Shown here in pieces: positions 29,389 through 39,423 of a stretch of 64,000 nt of DNA. The notes under the pieces are model-generated. The model made no database searches. It had not been told where the DNA came from and worked only from the letters and a program-made list of their open reading frames with translations. Position 1 is the first letter of the stretch. Every line of letters begins with the position of its first letter. The DNA is from Candidatus Nanoarchaeia archaeon (lineage in GTDB: Archaea; Nanobdellota; Nanobdellia; Woesearchaeales; JANQNE01). Made by a program: the position numbers and the translations under genes. Location: positions 151,872 to 215,871 of the forward strand of contig JANQNE010000011.1 in the NCBI GenBank assembly GCA_028279725.1, read 5' to 3'.

Positions 29389-32256
29389 ATGATAAGGCGT
29401 ATGAACAAGCCCCATGGGCAGGCTGACGTCAAGAAGATCCTAAATCCTTTGGTTGAGAAGTGGTTTTTTTCTAGGTTTAAGGAGTTCTCTCTGCCGCAGC
29501 TTTACGGAGTTATGGAGATACATAAGAGGAACAATATATTAGTTAGTGCTCCGACTGGTGCTACAAAGACATTGACTGGGTTCTTGTCTGTATTGAATGA
29601 ATTAGTGGATAGTGCTGAGAAAGGGATTCTTGAAGATAAGACATATTGTATCTATATCTCTCCTCTGAAAGCTCTGAATTATGATATTGAGGTTAACTTG
29701 AAGAAGCCGCTGCAGGAGATCGAAGAGATTGCCGGGAAGAAATTAGGCATAAGGGTTATGACAAGGACTGGAGATACAACTCCTTCTGAAAAGACAAAGA
29801 TGCTGAAGAAGCCGCCGCATATATTGATAACAACTCCTGAGTCGTTGGCTATTGTTCTGTCTTCTGTGAAGTTTATTGACCATCTTAGAGATGTGCAGTG
29901 GTGTATAATCGATGAGATCCATGCATTGGCTGAGAATAAAAGAGGAGTTCATCTGTCATTGTCTGTTGAAAGATTAGGGAAGTTAAGTAGTCATATGACC
30001 AGAGTTGGGCTGAGTGCTACTATCTCGCCTTTAGATGATATCGCAAGGTTTTTAGTAGGTTATGAAGGGAAAGAAGAAAGGGATTGTAAGATAGTTGATG
30101 TCCAGTTTATCAAAGATCTTGACCTAAAGGTGTTGAGTCCTTTGAAGAATCTTGTTGATGTGACACAGGATGAGATACATGATGCTATGTATTCTCTGAT
30201 GCATAAGCTGATACAAGACCATAAGACTACTTTGATATTCACAAATACAAGAGCTGCAACTGAGAGGGTTGTAGATAATCTTAAGGATAAATATCCTGGA
30301 CATTATGGAAGTAATATTGGAGCACATCATGGTTCTTTGTCTAAGGAGCATAGATTTAATGTTGAGAAAAGATTAAGAGATGGGAAGCTGAAATGTATCG
30401 TTTCTTCGACTTCACTTGAGCTAGGGATTGATATTGGTTATATTGATCTGGTGATATTGTTAAGTAGTCCTAAGTCTGTTGCAAGAGCTTTGCAAAGGTG
30501 TGGAAGAAGTGGGCATAAACTGCATGAGACTGCAAAAGGAAGGCTGATTGTTGTTGATAGAGATGATCTGATTGAGTGTAGTGTTCTTTTGAAGTCTGCT
30601 ATAGAGAAAAAGATAGATCAGATACATATTCCAACTAATTGTCTTGATGTTTTGGCACAGCAGATTGATGGAATTGCGATACAGGAGAAGATACATATCA
30701 GAGATCTTTTGAAGCTGGTTAGAGGGAGCTACTGTTATCATGATCTTCCTAAAAAGGATTTTGACGAAGTTATAGATTATCTTTCCGGCAAGTTTGCATC
30801 TTTGGAAAGCAGGCATATCTATGCAAAGATATGGTATGATGAAGAGACTGGGATGATCGGAAGAAAAGGAAAGATGGGAAGAGTGATCTATATGACCAAT
30901 ATAGGAACTATTCCTGATGAGAGCTTTATCACTGTGAAGATCGGAGAGCAGACTATAGGGAAATTAGATGAAGGTTATCTTGAGAAATTAAAGCCAGGAG
31001 ATGTTTTTGTTTTAGGCGGGGAGACTTACAAATTTAGATTCTCAAGAGGAATGGTCGCTCAGGTCAGTGCATCAGCAGGAAGGCCTCCTTCTATTCCAAG
31101 ATGGGTTTCTGAGATGCTTCCTTTAAGTTTTGATCTTGCTACAAATATCGGAAAATTTAGAAGATTGATGAGTGAGAAGTTTTGCTCTGGAAAAAGCAAG
31201 GAAGAGATCATGAAGTTTATCAATGAATATCTTTATGTTGACAAGAATGCTGCTAATTCAATCTATGAATATTTTAATGATCAGTTTAAGTATGCTACAA
31301 TTCCTTCTGATAAAAGGATAATAGTTGAGCATTATACTGATGACAGCGGAAAGCATGTTATATTTCATTCTTTGTTTGGAAGAAGAGTCAATGATTGTTT
31401 ATCCAGGGCAGTTGCTTATGCTATCTCTAAAAAAGAACATAAGGATGTTGAGATGGGGATAAGTGATAATGGATTTTATGTGAGGACTCCTTCGAAAATA
31501 AATGTGATGAAAGCATTTAAGATGTTAAAATCAAAGGAGCTTAGGAAAGTTCTGGAGATGGCAATAGATCAGACTGAAGTTCTGAAAAGAAGATTTAGGC
31601 ATTGTGCTTCAAGATCGTTGATGATCCTTCGTAATTATATGGGAAGGAAGAAAAGAGTTGGAAGGCAGCAAGTTAGTTCTATGATACTGATGAGTGCTGT
31701 GAAAAGGATAAGCAATGATTTTGCTATATTGAAAGAGGCTAGAAGGGAAGTTTTGGAAGATCTTATGGATGTTGATAATGCAGAATTAGTTTTGAAAGGT
31801 GTTGAAGAAGGAAAGATAAAAGTTGAGGAAATCAGTACAACTGTTCCTTCTCCATTTGCATTTAACCTGATAATACAAGGTTATGCTGATATACTGAAGA
31901 TGGAAGACAGATTAGAGTTTATCAAAAGGATGCATGAGATGGTGCTGGCTAAGATCAGCCTGAAAGAAGGGAAGAAGATGAAGAAAGAGAGTTTTGATTA
32001 TAATAAGATATTTGAAGAATCTGAGAAAAAGAAAGAAGAGGAAAAAGATGAAGAAAAGGAGAAGCTGAAGATGATGGCATGGAATCTTAAGAGAGTTCCG
32101 ATGTTTGCAAAAGAAGAGATCATCAAGATTATTGATGGTGAGAAGAAGATTAGAGAGGATTTTGTACAAGCAGTCAAGAAATATAAGGATGAAATAGAGA
32201 AAACATGGCCTACAGAGCTTAAGAAGGTCGTTTTCGAGTATTTAGAGAAATATTAG
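29389..32256 (+). CDS. Lhr-like DEAD/DEAH-box helicase
   Basis: SAPTGATKTLTGF, IDEIHALAENKRGVHL, GLSATISP, TNTRAATERV, QRCGRSGH. Confidence 0.92.
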   Translation: MIRRMNKPHGQADVKKILNPLVEKWFFSRFKEFSLPQLYGVMEIHKRNNILVSAPTGATKTLTGFLSVLNELVDSAEKGILEDKTYCIYISPLKALNYDIEVNLKKPLQEIEEIAGKKLGIRVMTRTGDTTPSEKTKMLKKPPHILITTPESLAIVLSSVKFIDHLRDVQWCIIDEIHALAENKRGVHLSLSVERLGKLSSHMTRVGLSATISPLDDIARFLVGYEGKEERDCKIVDVQFIKDLDLKVLSPLKNLVDVTQDEIHDAMYSLMHKLIQDHKTTLIFTNTRAATERVVDNLKDKYPGHYGSNIGAHHGSLSKEHRFNVEKRLRDGKLKCIVSSTSLELGIDIGYIDLVILLSSPKSVARALQRCGRSGHKLHETAKGRLIVVDRDDLIECSVLLKSAIEKKIDQIHIPTNCLDVLAQQIDGIAIQEKIHIRDLLKLVRGSYCYHDLPKKDFDEVIDYLSGKFASLESRHIYAKIWYDEETGMIGRKGKMGRVIYMTNIGTIPDESFITVKIGEQTIGKLDEGYLEKLKPGDVFVLGGETYKFRFSRGMVAQVSASAGRPPSIPRWVSEMLPLSFDLATNIGKFRRLMSEKFCSGKSKEEIMKFINEYLYVDKNAANSIYEYFNDQFKYATIPSDKRIIVEHYTDDSGKHVIFHSLFGRRVNDCLSRAVAYAISKKEHKDVEMGISDNGFYVRTPSKINVMKAFKMLKSKELRKVLEMAIDQTEVLKRRFRHCASRSLMILRNYMGRKKRVGRQQVSSMILMSAVKRISNDFAILKEARREVLEDLMDVDNAELVLKGVEEGKIKVEEISTTVPSPFAFNLIIQGYADILKMEDRLEFIKRMHEMVLAKISLKEGKKMKKESFDYNKIFEESEKKKEEEKDEEKEKLKMMAWNLKRVPMFAKEEIIKIIDGEKKIREDFVQAVKKYKDEIEKTWPTELKKVVFEYLEKY

Positions 32257-32335
32257 TGTTATTACTAAATAGTGGTTAAAAAGCGAAAGCTTTATATATG
32301 ACTTCTGCGTTAGAACTAGTGTGAGGTAGTCAGAA

Positions 32336-32893
32336 ATGGGTAAAGTAAGGAATATAGTTGGCACTGTCGCTTCAATAGGTGTGCCTATCTTAACACACTA
32401 TGGTGTAGATAGCTCTATAGGCGGCAATGATATAGCAGATATAGTTGTACATGGTAGTACTGCTTTAAGCGGTTATATGACTGCTGGAATCGCTTTAGGC
32501 CAGGGCGCGTACAAGTCCTTTGTAAAGGGAATGTATGCTGGATTAGGAACTATGTACTGCCTTAATGATGTCTTTGAACTGACAGCTGATTCTCCATCTA
32601 AAGTGTCTTATGTACTAAGCAAGGCTGGAGAGTATGCAAGCATTCCTTTCAAATATCTTGATAATGGGATTAAAGCTATTGCAGATAAGCCAAAATATGA
32701 TCCTGGAATAGAAGAGCTTGTAAGGAATACATTTGACTTTAAAGGATCTTTAACTTCATTAAGTAAGATGAAGAGAAGCACTAATGGTATATTTTCTATA
32801 ATCGGCGGGCTAGCTTTGTATCGTCCTTTGTCTGGAATTGTTGATAAGGTTTGGAACAGTACAATAGGCAGGATTCCTTTCCTGAGATTGTAA
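32336..32893 (+). CDS. Hypothetical protein
   Basis: ORF after strong promoter AAAGCTTTATATA. Confidence 0.6.
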   Translation: MGKVRNIVGTVASIGVPILTHYGVDSSIGGNDIADIVVHGSTALSGYMTAGIALGQGAYKSFVKGMYAGLGTMYCLNDVFELTADSPSKVSYVLSKAGEYASIPFKYLDNGIKAIADKPKYDPGIEELVRNTFDFKGSLTSLSKMKRSTNGIFSIIGGLALYRPLSGIVDKVWNSTIGRIPFLRL

Positions 32894-32972
32894 AAAATTC
32901 TTTATAATATGTTTTCGAAAAGTTTATATACTCTGCATGCCATGTATGCATAGTACACTGTGGGGGTGTTAG

Positions 32973-33128
32973 ATTATTAAAAAGGATACATCGATCAGGC
33001 TTAGGGCTGAAACTAAGCTTAAGCTGGATTCACTTGATTTTGCAAGAAAGAATACTAGCTATAATGAGATAGTTGAGAAATTAATTCTAGAGTACAGTAG
33101 ATTGAATAAATTGAGGGGTGGTAGATAA
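32973..33128 (+). CDS. Ribbon-helix-helix-like protein, 51 aa, apparent ATT start (not in ORF track)
   Basis: IIKKDTSIRLRAETKLKLDSLDFARKNTSYNEIVEKLILEYSRLNKLRGGR; SD-like GGGGGTG upstream; in-frame TAG immediately before ATT. Confidence 0.6.
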   Translation: MIKKDTSIRLRAETKLKLDSLDFARKNTSYNEIVEKLILEYSRLNKLRGGR

Positions 33129-33268
33129 TGATATTGAACTTTGTTAAGATAAAGAACTTGGTGAAATATCACAGGCAGATGGAAACCAGAGATGGTATGA
33201 CATACATGAGGATGAAGAAAAGGCCTTTGATATTTATCAAGGACATAAGATATGAATCAGCAATGTGA
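33128..33268 (+). CDS. Small basic protein, 46 aa (not in ORF track)
   Basis: MILNFVKIKNLVKYHRQMETRDGMTYMRMKKRPLIFIKDIRYESAM; TAATG overlap with RHH gene; GGGGTGG upstream. Confidence 0.5.
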   Translation: MILNFVKIKNLVKYHRQMETRDGMTYMRMKKRPLIFIKDIRYESAM

Positions 33269-33270
33269 AG

Positions 33271-33966
33271 ATGGAGATAAGCAAAGGAATTGAAGTTGTA
33301 GACTTAGGTCTATTTATCGTTAAAGAGAAAGTTTTAGTGGTCAGTGATCTTCATATTGGTTATGAGGAAGAGCTGAACAAGAAAGGAGTTCTTATGCCCA
33401 GGTTTTCTTTTAAGGACTTAGTTGATAGGTTAGATTTGATGTTGAAAGAAGTTAGGCCTAAAGTGATTGTTATCAATGGTGATCTTAAGCATGAGTTTGG
33501 GACAATATCTGAGCAGGAATGGAGAGATACTCTGAAAGTTATTGATATGGTGTCGAGGTTTGGTAAGATTGTTTTGGTGAAGGGTAATCATGACAATATC
33601 CTAGGGCCAATTGCTAAGAAAAGAAAGGTTGAAGTTGTTGATAAGTTTGAAGTTGATGGTGTTTGTGTTGCTCATGGAGATTCTGTAGTTGAGACAAAGA
33701 AGAAAGTAGTTATTATTGGACATGAGCATCCTGCTGTAATGCTTTCTGAAGGAGAGAGGAAGGAGAAAGTGAAGTGTTTTCTTAAAGGGAAGTTTAAGGG
33801 AAAGGAACTGATTGTAATGCCTTCTATGAATCAAGTTACAGAAGGAACAGATGTTCTTAGTGAGAAGTTGTTGAGTCCTTATCTGCAGAAGAGTTTAGGG
33901 AGTTTTGAAGTCTATGTTGTTGCAGATAAAGTGTATGATTTTGGGAAATTGAAGAATCTTAGCTAA
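33271..33966 (+). CDS. Metallophosphoesterase
   Basis: VVSDLHIGYEEELN, INGDLKHEFG, VKGNHDN, IGHEHP. Confidence 0.9.
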   Translation: MEISKGIEVVDLGLFIVKEKVLVVSDLHIGYEEELNKKGVLMPRFSFKDLVDRLDLMLKEVRPKVIVINGDLKHEFGTISEQEWRDTLKVIDMVSRFGKIVLVKGNHDNILGPIAKKRKVEVVDKFEVDGVCVAHGDSVVETKKKVVIIGHEHPAVMLSEGERKEKVKCFLKGKFKGKELIVMPSMNQVTEGTDVLSEKLLSPYLQKSLGSFEVYVVADKVYDFGKLKNLS

Positions 33967-34676
33967 GGTTTTGACTTTGCCCACATCTCATCAAACATGA
34001 TGTTCATTGCTCTTGCATGGTCTTTTGATTTTATCTTGATTGCGCTTATCTCATACTGAAGTATTATGTGGTAGACATAATCATCAAAGATGAATATTGC
34101 TTCTTTTGAATCTTTTAAAGATTCAAGAAATCTTGTTTCTGTGTAATCATCAGATACTTCTTTTTTTGCTTCTTTTGAAAGTTCAAGTATTTGTTTTAAT
34201 ATTATCTTCTTGCTTGTCCTCTTCATCCTAAACTTAGTAGGATGGTAACCTATCTTTTCTAGAGCATTTCCCTGGCTTCCAATAATCTTGAGTTCTTTTG
34301 CATTATCTAAGATTTCATCAAGAAGTTTTATTATGGCAATCTTTCCCTGATATACTTCTGCAAAAGGTCTTTCTCCTACTTTGTTATGGATCTCTTTTAA
34401 TGAAGGCAGTATTTGTTGAATGCTCTGTTTTTTTTCATCCAGGGATGTGAGTAATACATTTGGATCACTAGCTATAAAGTTTATCTTGTTGTCTATCACA
34501 TTTGTGGTTATGAGGCCGTGTGCTTTAAGACGTTCCAGTATATCATATACTGTGCTTCTTGCCATATTTGCCAGCTCAGCTATCCTATTTGCTGTTGCTT
34601 TTCCTGTCTTTAGACATATCAAGAATATCTCTGCTTCTCTCTCAGAAAGGCCGTATTGTATCAATTCTTCCTTCAT
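33963..34676 (-). CDS. TrmB-family transcriptional regulator
   Basis: YGLSEREAEIFLICLKTGKATANRIAELANMARSTVYDILERLKAHGL. Confidence 0.9.
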   Translation of the reverse strand: MKEELIQYGLSEREAEIFLICLKTGKATANRIAELANMARSTVYDILERLKAHGLITTNVIDNKINFIASDPNVLLTSLDEKKQSIQQILPSLKEIHNKVGERPFAEVYQGKIAIIKLLDEILDNAKELKIIGSQGNALEKIGYHPTKFRMKRTSKKIILKQILELSKEAKKEVSDDYTETRFLESLKDSKEAIFIFDDYVYHIILQYEISAIKIKSKDHARAMNIMFDEMWAKSKP

Positions 34677-34772
34677 GGGGTAAAAATTGTGTCTTGACTA
34701 TATAAATTTTGCTATTGTCGTCGTTTTTGGACGGCTATATTATAAATAGAAATTAAGTACTACTACATAGTT

Positions 34773-35585
34773 ATGACTAAACAAACAATACCCAAGGAAT
34801 GGTGGAAAGGAAGTTATTTTTTTGGTAGAAGATATTTTGAGCCAGACAATAGTGATGAAGGTTATATTCCAGGTAAGAAGGAGACACTGGAAGAAAGAAC
34901 TAAAAGAGAGGGTGAAGGGATAATTGATTTGCTTAAATTAAAAGAGGGATCTAATGTTGTTGATGTTCCTTGTGGTTATGGAAGACATAGTATTTATCTT
35001 GCATCAAAAGGTCATAATGTTACTGGACTTGATATTGATAAAGAGCATCTTGAGAAAGCTGTTATTGACTCAAGTAATAAAGATGTAAAAGTAAACTTTC
35101 TTGAAAGAGATATGAGAAATATAGGGGAGGATCTTTATGGAAAGTATGATGCTTTGGTGAATATGTTCTATTCTTTTGGTTTTTTTGAAAAAGAAGAAGA
35201 TAATGTGCAGACCATGAAGGAATTTTATAGTGCTTTGAAGGAAGGAGGGCAGATGCTGATACATACTGATGTTAGTCCTGAGATGATTAAGAATCAGACA
35301 ACACAGACTGATGCAGTTAGAGTTTTGCCTGATGGGAACAAGCTGGTAATATTGGAGATGTATAATGCAGAGAATAAAAGGATGGAGGGTTCATGGGAAA
35401 CTACTGATGGTATCGGAAGAGTTATACACCCAAGGTCGTTTTATTCTGTAAGAATCTATACAAAGGATGAATTTGTGGATATGGCAAAAAACTGCGGTTT
35501 TAAGGATGTTAATGTGTATGGTTCTTTCAAAGGAGAGAAATTTGACTATAATTCAAAAGAAATGATTGTTGTTGGAAAGAAATGA
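34773..35585 (+). CDS. Class I SAM-dependent methyltransferase
   Basis: NVVDVPCGYGRHSIYLASKGHNVTGLDI. Confidence 0.9.
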   Translation: MTKQTIPKEWWKGSYFFGRRYFEPDNSDEGYIPGKKETLEERTKREGEGIIDLLKLKEGSNVVDVPCGYGRHSIYLASKGHNVTGLDIDKEHLEKAVIDSSNKDVKVNFLERDMRNIGEDLYGKYDALVNMFYSFGFFEKEEDNVQTMKEFYSALKEGGQMLIHTDVSPEMIKNQTTQTDAVRVLPDGNKLVILEMYNAENKRMEGSWETTDGIGRVIHPRSFYSVRIYTKDEFVDMAKNCGFKDVNVYGSFKGEKFDYNSKEMIVVGKK

Positions 35586-36548
35586 TTACATTAACCCAAA
35601 CAGATTTCCTATGAAGAATATGTAGAATATGATCAGTAGCCAGCCTTCCCATCTTGTGATTTCTTTGTCCTGTGTTATGAAGAAGTAAAGGATTGTTGCT
35701 ATGAGCATCAGAGGCAGTGCAACTGACAATATGTGTGTTGAGATCACTAATGAGCCGAATAGAGCTGAGATTCCAACAACACCGAATGTGTTGAATATGT
35801 TTGAGCCTAGGACGTTTCCTACTGCCATCTCCGGCTTTCCTTTTTTTGCTGCTGTGAATGTGACAACTAGTTCTGGCAAAGAAGTTCCTAAAGCAACTGC
35901 GCTGATTGCGATCACTTCTGTGCCTATGTTTAATAGCTGAGATAATGTTACGACTGATTCGACTGTGTATCTTGCTCCAAGATAGATGAAGAATCCGCTT
36001 AGTAGAAGGATTATCCATGTCTTCCATGTTAGCTTTTGTTTTTTGATAAGATTTCCTTTCATCTCTTTCTCTATCTCTTTGTCTTTGTGTTTTGTCTCTG
36101 AATTTATTGTGTAAAGAACATATAAGATAAGGCCTGCTATGCAAAGTACTGCTTCAGGTATTGTGAATACTCCATCCCAAAGTGTTGCTGCTAAGAAGAA
36201 AGCTGAGCCAACTAGAAGTGGTAAGTCAACGTGAATAAGTTCGTATGTTATCTTTAGTTTTTTCGCAATGATTGCTGCAAATCCAAGCACTAGAAAGATG
36301 TTTGTTATGTTTGAACCCATGACATTTGCAAGAACGATCTCAGAAGATCCGTTTAAGACTGCTATTATAGATGTTATCAGTTCTGGAAGAGAAGTTCCTA
36401 TAGCAACTATGGTAACTCCTATGATAAAATCAGGCATCTTGAAGTAGACACCAATCTTTTCAGAAGAATCAGTGAAGTAGTCTGATGCTTTGATCAGGAC
36501 AAACATACTTGCTATAAATACTGCAATCCATATCAATAGATCCATCAT
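35586..36548 (-). CDS. Ca2+/Na+ antiporter (CaCA family)
   Basis: Two GTSLPELI/GTSLPELV alpha repeats. Confidence 0.93.
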   Translation of the reverse strand: MMDLLIWIAVFIASMFVLIKASDYFTDSSEKIGVYFKMPDFIIGVTIVAIGTSLPELITSIIAVLNGSSEIVLANVMGSNITNIFLVLGFAAIIAKKLKITYELIHVDLPLLVGSAFFLAATLWDGVFTIPEAVLCIAGLILYVLYTINSETKHKDKEIEKEMKGNLIKKQKLTWKTWIILLLSGFFIYLGARYTVESVVTLSQLLNIGTEVIAISAVALGTSLPELVVTFTAAKKGKPEMAVGNVLGSNIFNTFGVVGISALFGSLVISTHILSVALPLMLIATILYFFITQDKEITRWEGWLLIIFYIFFIGNLFGLM

Positions 36549-36595
36549 ATGCAGAAATAATATTGTTTTATTTAAATATGTTTTTAAAATATTCA

Positions 36596-36690
36596 CACAT
36601 AGCACGCTTCGTTCTAATTCTGTTTTTAGATCTGTTCCAGATTCTAGCTGTCTCTGATGTTAATATGATGACTACGCTTGGTGCTATGTG
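36596..36690 (+). repeat. Dispersed structured element, copy B
   Basis: CACATAGCAC...GTGCTATGTG stem; GCTTCG and CTACGC-TTG. Confidence 0.75.
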
Positions 36691-36691
36691 A

Positions 36692-37255
36692 TTAAGACCT
36701 GTAAATCTTTCTAAGCATGTCTGCTTTTGTTATAAGGCCTTTTATCTTTCCTGATTCTGCGACTAACAGTACAGGGTAGAATTTTAGTAAAGATGATATT
36801 ACATCCATCTTTGCGTTTGGTGTGATGATTGGTGGCGATTCAACCAAAACTTCTGTAATCTTTAAATCTAAGAGTTTTTGAGGATCATCAACAGATCCCA
36901 TCTTGTTGATTATAGTGGATTCTGATACTAAACCGAGGATCTTGTCTCCATCTACAACCGGCATCTGAGAGATGTCGTATTTTTTCATCTTCTTGATAGC
37001 TTCTTTGATGCTTTCTGTGTGGTTAAGAGATATTATCTTCTTATTCATAATCTCTTCTGCCTTTACCTCCTTCTTCTCTGTAAGCTCGTCTAAAGCTGTG
37101 AAGATCTTTTTTGCGTTATTGTATGTTGGGTCAAGCATTCCTGACTCTATTTTTGCGATTAGGGATTGGGAGACTCCTGCTTTTTTTGCAAGCTGGCCCT
37201 GAGTAAGTCCTGCTTTTTTCCTTATCTCTTTTATCTCGTTAAGTTCGTATGGCAT
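36692..37255 (-). CDS. XRE-type HTH + CBS domain-pair regulator
   Basis: AGLTQGQLAKKAGVSQSLIAKIESG; MPVVDGDKILGLVSEST. Confidence 0.9.
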   Translation of the reverse strand: MPYELNEIKEIRKKAGLTQGQLAKKAGVSQSLIAKIESGMLDPTYNNAKKIFTALDELTEKKEVKAEEIMNKKIISLNHTESIKEAIKKMKKYDISQMPVVDGDKILGLVSESTIINKMGSVDDPQKLLDLKITEVLVESPPIITPNAKMDVISSLLKFYPVLLVAESGKIKGLITKADMLRKIYRS

Positions 37256-37329
37256 GTATGAGAATAAATACAGGTTATTTATATTCTTTTTGGAATAAAG
37301 TAAAGAAAGGCTTATAAAGAATTTAATCT

Positions 37330-37704
37330 TTGGATAGAAAGATGACAGATATCAGTTCTCTGCTGAGGGATGATGAGATATTCATCGAGCTTGGCGGTGA
37401 GATAAATAAAGGGGATGTTCAGGGAATAAAAAGAAGGATAGATATCGAGCTTGAGTTATACAGGAATAAAGATAAACTAGTTCTTGATATGGAAGGTGTG
37501 ACTTATGCAAACCATAAGTTTGCAGATCTTGTATTAGATTATGAAAAGCAGCTTAGGATGGAAGGAAGAAGTGTGAGGATAAGGAATCCAAATCCGGGGA
37601 TGTATGCTGTACTGGCAACATATTATGAAGGACTGAAAGAAAGAGGGGCCATACGAAAAGCTCCAAAGATAGAGATCAATCCCAATTACAGACTAACTGG
37701 TTAG
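37330..37704 (+). CDS. STAS-like domain protein
   Basis: IFIELGGEINKGDVQGIKRRI...KLVLDMEGVTYANHKFADLVLDYEKQLRMEGRSVRIRNP. Confidence 0.6.
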   Translation: MDRKMTDISSLLRDDEIFIELGGEINKGDVQGIKRRIDIELELYRNKDKLVLDMEGVTYANHKFADLVLDYEKQLRMEGRSVRIRNPNPGMYAVLATYYEGLKERGAIRKAPKIEINPNYRLTG

Positions 37705-37749
37705 TTCTAAAAAGAAATATTTAAATACAGAGTTTGTGTTGATAAGTTT

Positions 37750-39423
37750 ATGGACATAAAAAAGAGGATAGAGAAAAAACTTGTATTTCTTTATGGAAAA
37801 GAGAGAGGAAGAAACGCTGCTGAAGAACTGATTGGTGTATTAGATAATTTTAAGGAAAAGAAAAAGAGCTATGGGTTGAGCCAAAAAGACAGTATACTTA
37901 TCACTTATGGTGATTCTATCAGTAAGAGAGGAGAAAAGACATTAAAGACCCTAAACAGATTTGCAACAAAGCGTCTGAAAGGAAGTATAAATACAATACA
38001 CCTGCTACCATTCTTTCCTTATGGATTGGATAGGGGATTTTCAGTAAAAGATTTCTATACTGTGGCTCCATGGATGGGAAACTGGAAAGATATCGAGAAG
38101 ATAAGGAAAAATTTTCCAATAATGGTTGATTTTGTAGTCAATCATCTTTGCAGCGATGGTGTGTGGTTCAAGGCGTTTGCAAGAGGTGATGAGAGATATA
38201 AGGATTTCTTTATAGCTTTTGATCCTAAGAATAAGCCTTCAAAAAAACAGCTGCAAAAGGTGTTCAGGCCCAGGACAAATTCTTTACTGGTTCCTTTCAA
38301 GACTAACAACGGAAGGAAACTGGTATGGAGCACTTTTCTTAATGACCAGGTTGATCTGAACTATGCTAATGAAAGAGTACTTATCGAAACTATGAAAGTT
38401 ATCCTTTTCTATATTAAAGAAGGTGCTGACCTCATAAGACTGGATGCTATCGCTTTCCTATGGAAAAAATTGGGAACATCTTGCTTACATCTTAAGCAAG
38501 TACATGTCTATGTCCAGCTTGTAAGAGATGTCTTGAAAGCGGTTGCACCTCATGTAGTGATAATAACAGAGACAAATGTTCCACACAAAGAGAACATCTC
38601 TTATTTTGGAAACGGCAATAATGAAGCGCATATGGTGTATAATTTCTCTCTGCCTCCTTTGGTTGTCCAGGCAGTCCAGAGCGGAAATGCAAAACATCTT
38701 ACAAAATGGGCAAAGATATTGAAAAAGAAAGGAAATACGACATTCTTCAATTTCCTTGATTCTCATGATGGGATAGCAGTCGGACCATTAGAAGGGATAG
38801 TGAGTGATAAGGAGATTGCTGATCTTGTGGATGGTTCTTTAAGAAAAGGAGGGAAAGTTGGGTATAAAGTAGTCAATGGAAAGAAGAAGCCATATGAGAT
38901 GAATATCACATGGTGGAGTATATTAGAGGATGAAAAAGAAGAAGATATACAGATAAAGAGGTATCTTTTATCAAGATCTATAGCATTATCTTTAAGGGGT
39001 GTTCCCGGAATATATATCAATGGATTATTGGGGAATAAGAATGATACAAAAGGATTCAATAAAACAAAACATAACAGAGATATGAATAGGGAGAACCTAA
39101 AAGAAAAGAACATAGAAAAAGAAATGAAGAACAAGAATTCAAGAATGTCAAAGATATTCTATCCATATGCCAAATACATAAGGATCAGGAGCAAGCATAA
39201 AGCATTCCATCCTGAAGGAGAGCAGAAGATATTGAATTTAGGAAAGGAATTGTTTGCTTTGGAAAGGATATCTCCTGATAAGAAGGAAAGGATCTTGTGT
39301 GTGCATAATGTTAGTGATAAAGAAGTAGTTGCCAAGGGAAAAGGGAAGGATCTGATCAGTGGGAGGAGATATTCCGGAAAGATAAAAGTTGAGCCGTATC
39401 AGTTCTTATGGCTGAAGAAGTAA
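37750..39423 (+). CDS. GH13 sugar phosphorylase (sucrose/glucosylglycerate phosphorylase-like)
   Basis: GSINTIHLLPFFPYGLDRGFSVKDFYTV, ADLIRLDAIAFLWK, VIITETNVPHKENISYFG, LDSHDGI. Confidence 0.85.
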   Translation: MDIKKRIEKKLVFLYGKERGRNAAEELIGVLDNFKEKKKSYGLSQKDSILITYGDSISKRGEKTLKTLNRFATKRLKGSINTIHLLPFFPYGLDRGFSVKDFYTVAPWMGNWKDIEKIRKNFPIMVDFVVNHLCSDGVWFKAFARGDERYKDFFIAFDPKNKPSKKQLQKVFRPRTNSLLVPFKTNNGRKLVWSTFLNDQVDLNYANERVLIETMKVILFYIKEGADLIRLDAIAFLWKKLGTSCLHLKQVHVYVQLVRDVLKAVAPHVVIITETNVPHKENISYFGNGNNEAHMVYNFSLPPLVVQAVQSGNAKHLTKWAKILKKKGNTTFFNFLDSHDGIAVGPLEGIVSDKEIADLVDGSLRKGGKVGYKVVNGKKKPYEMNITWWSILEDEKEEDIQIKRYLLSRSIALSLRGVPGIYINGLLGNKNDTKGFNKTKHNRDMNRENLKEKNIEKEMKNKNSRMSKIFYPYAKYIRIRSKHKAFHPEGEQKILNLGKELFALERISPDKKERILCVHNVSDKEVVAKGKGKDLISGRRYSGKIKVEPYQFLWLKK

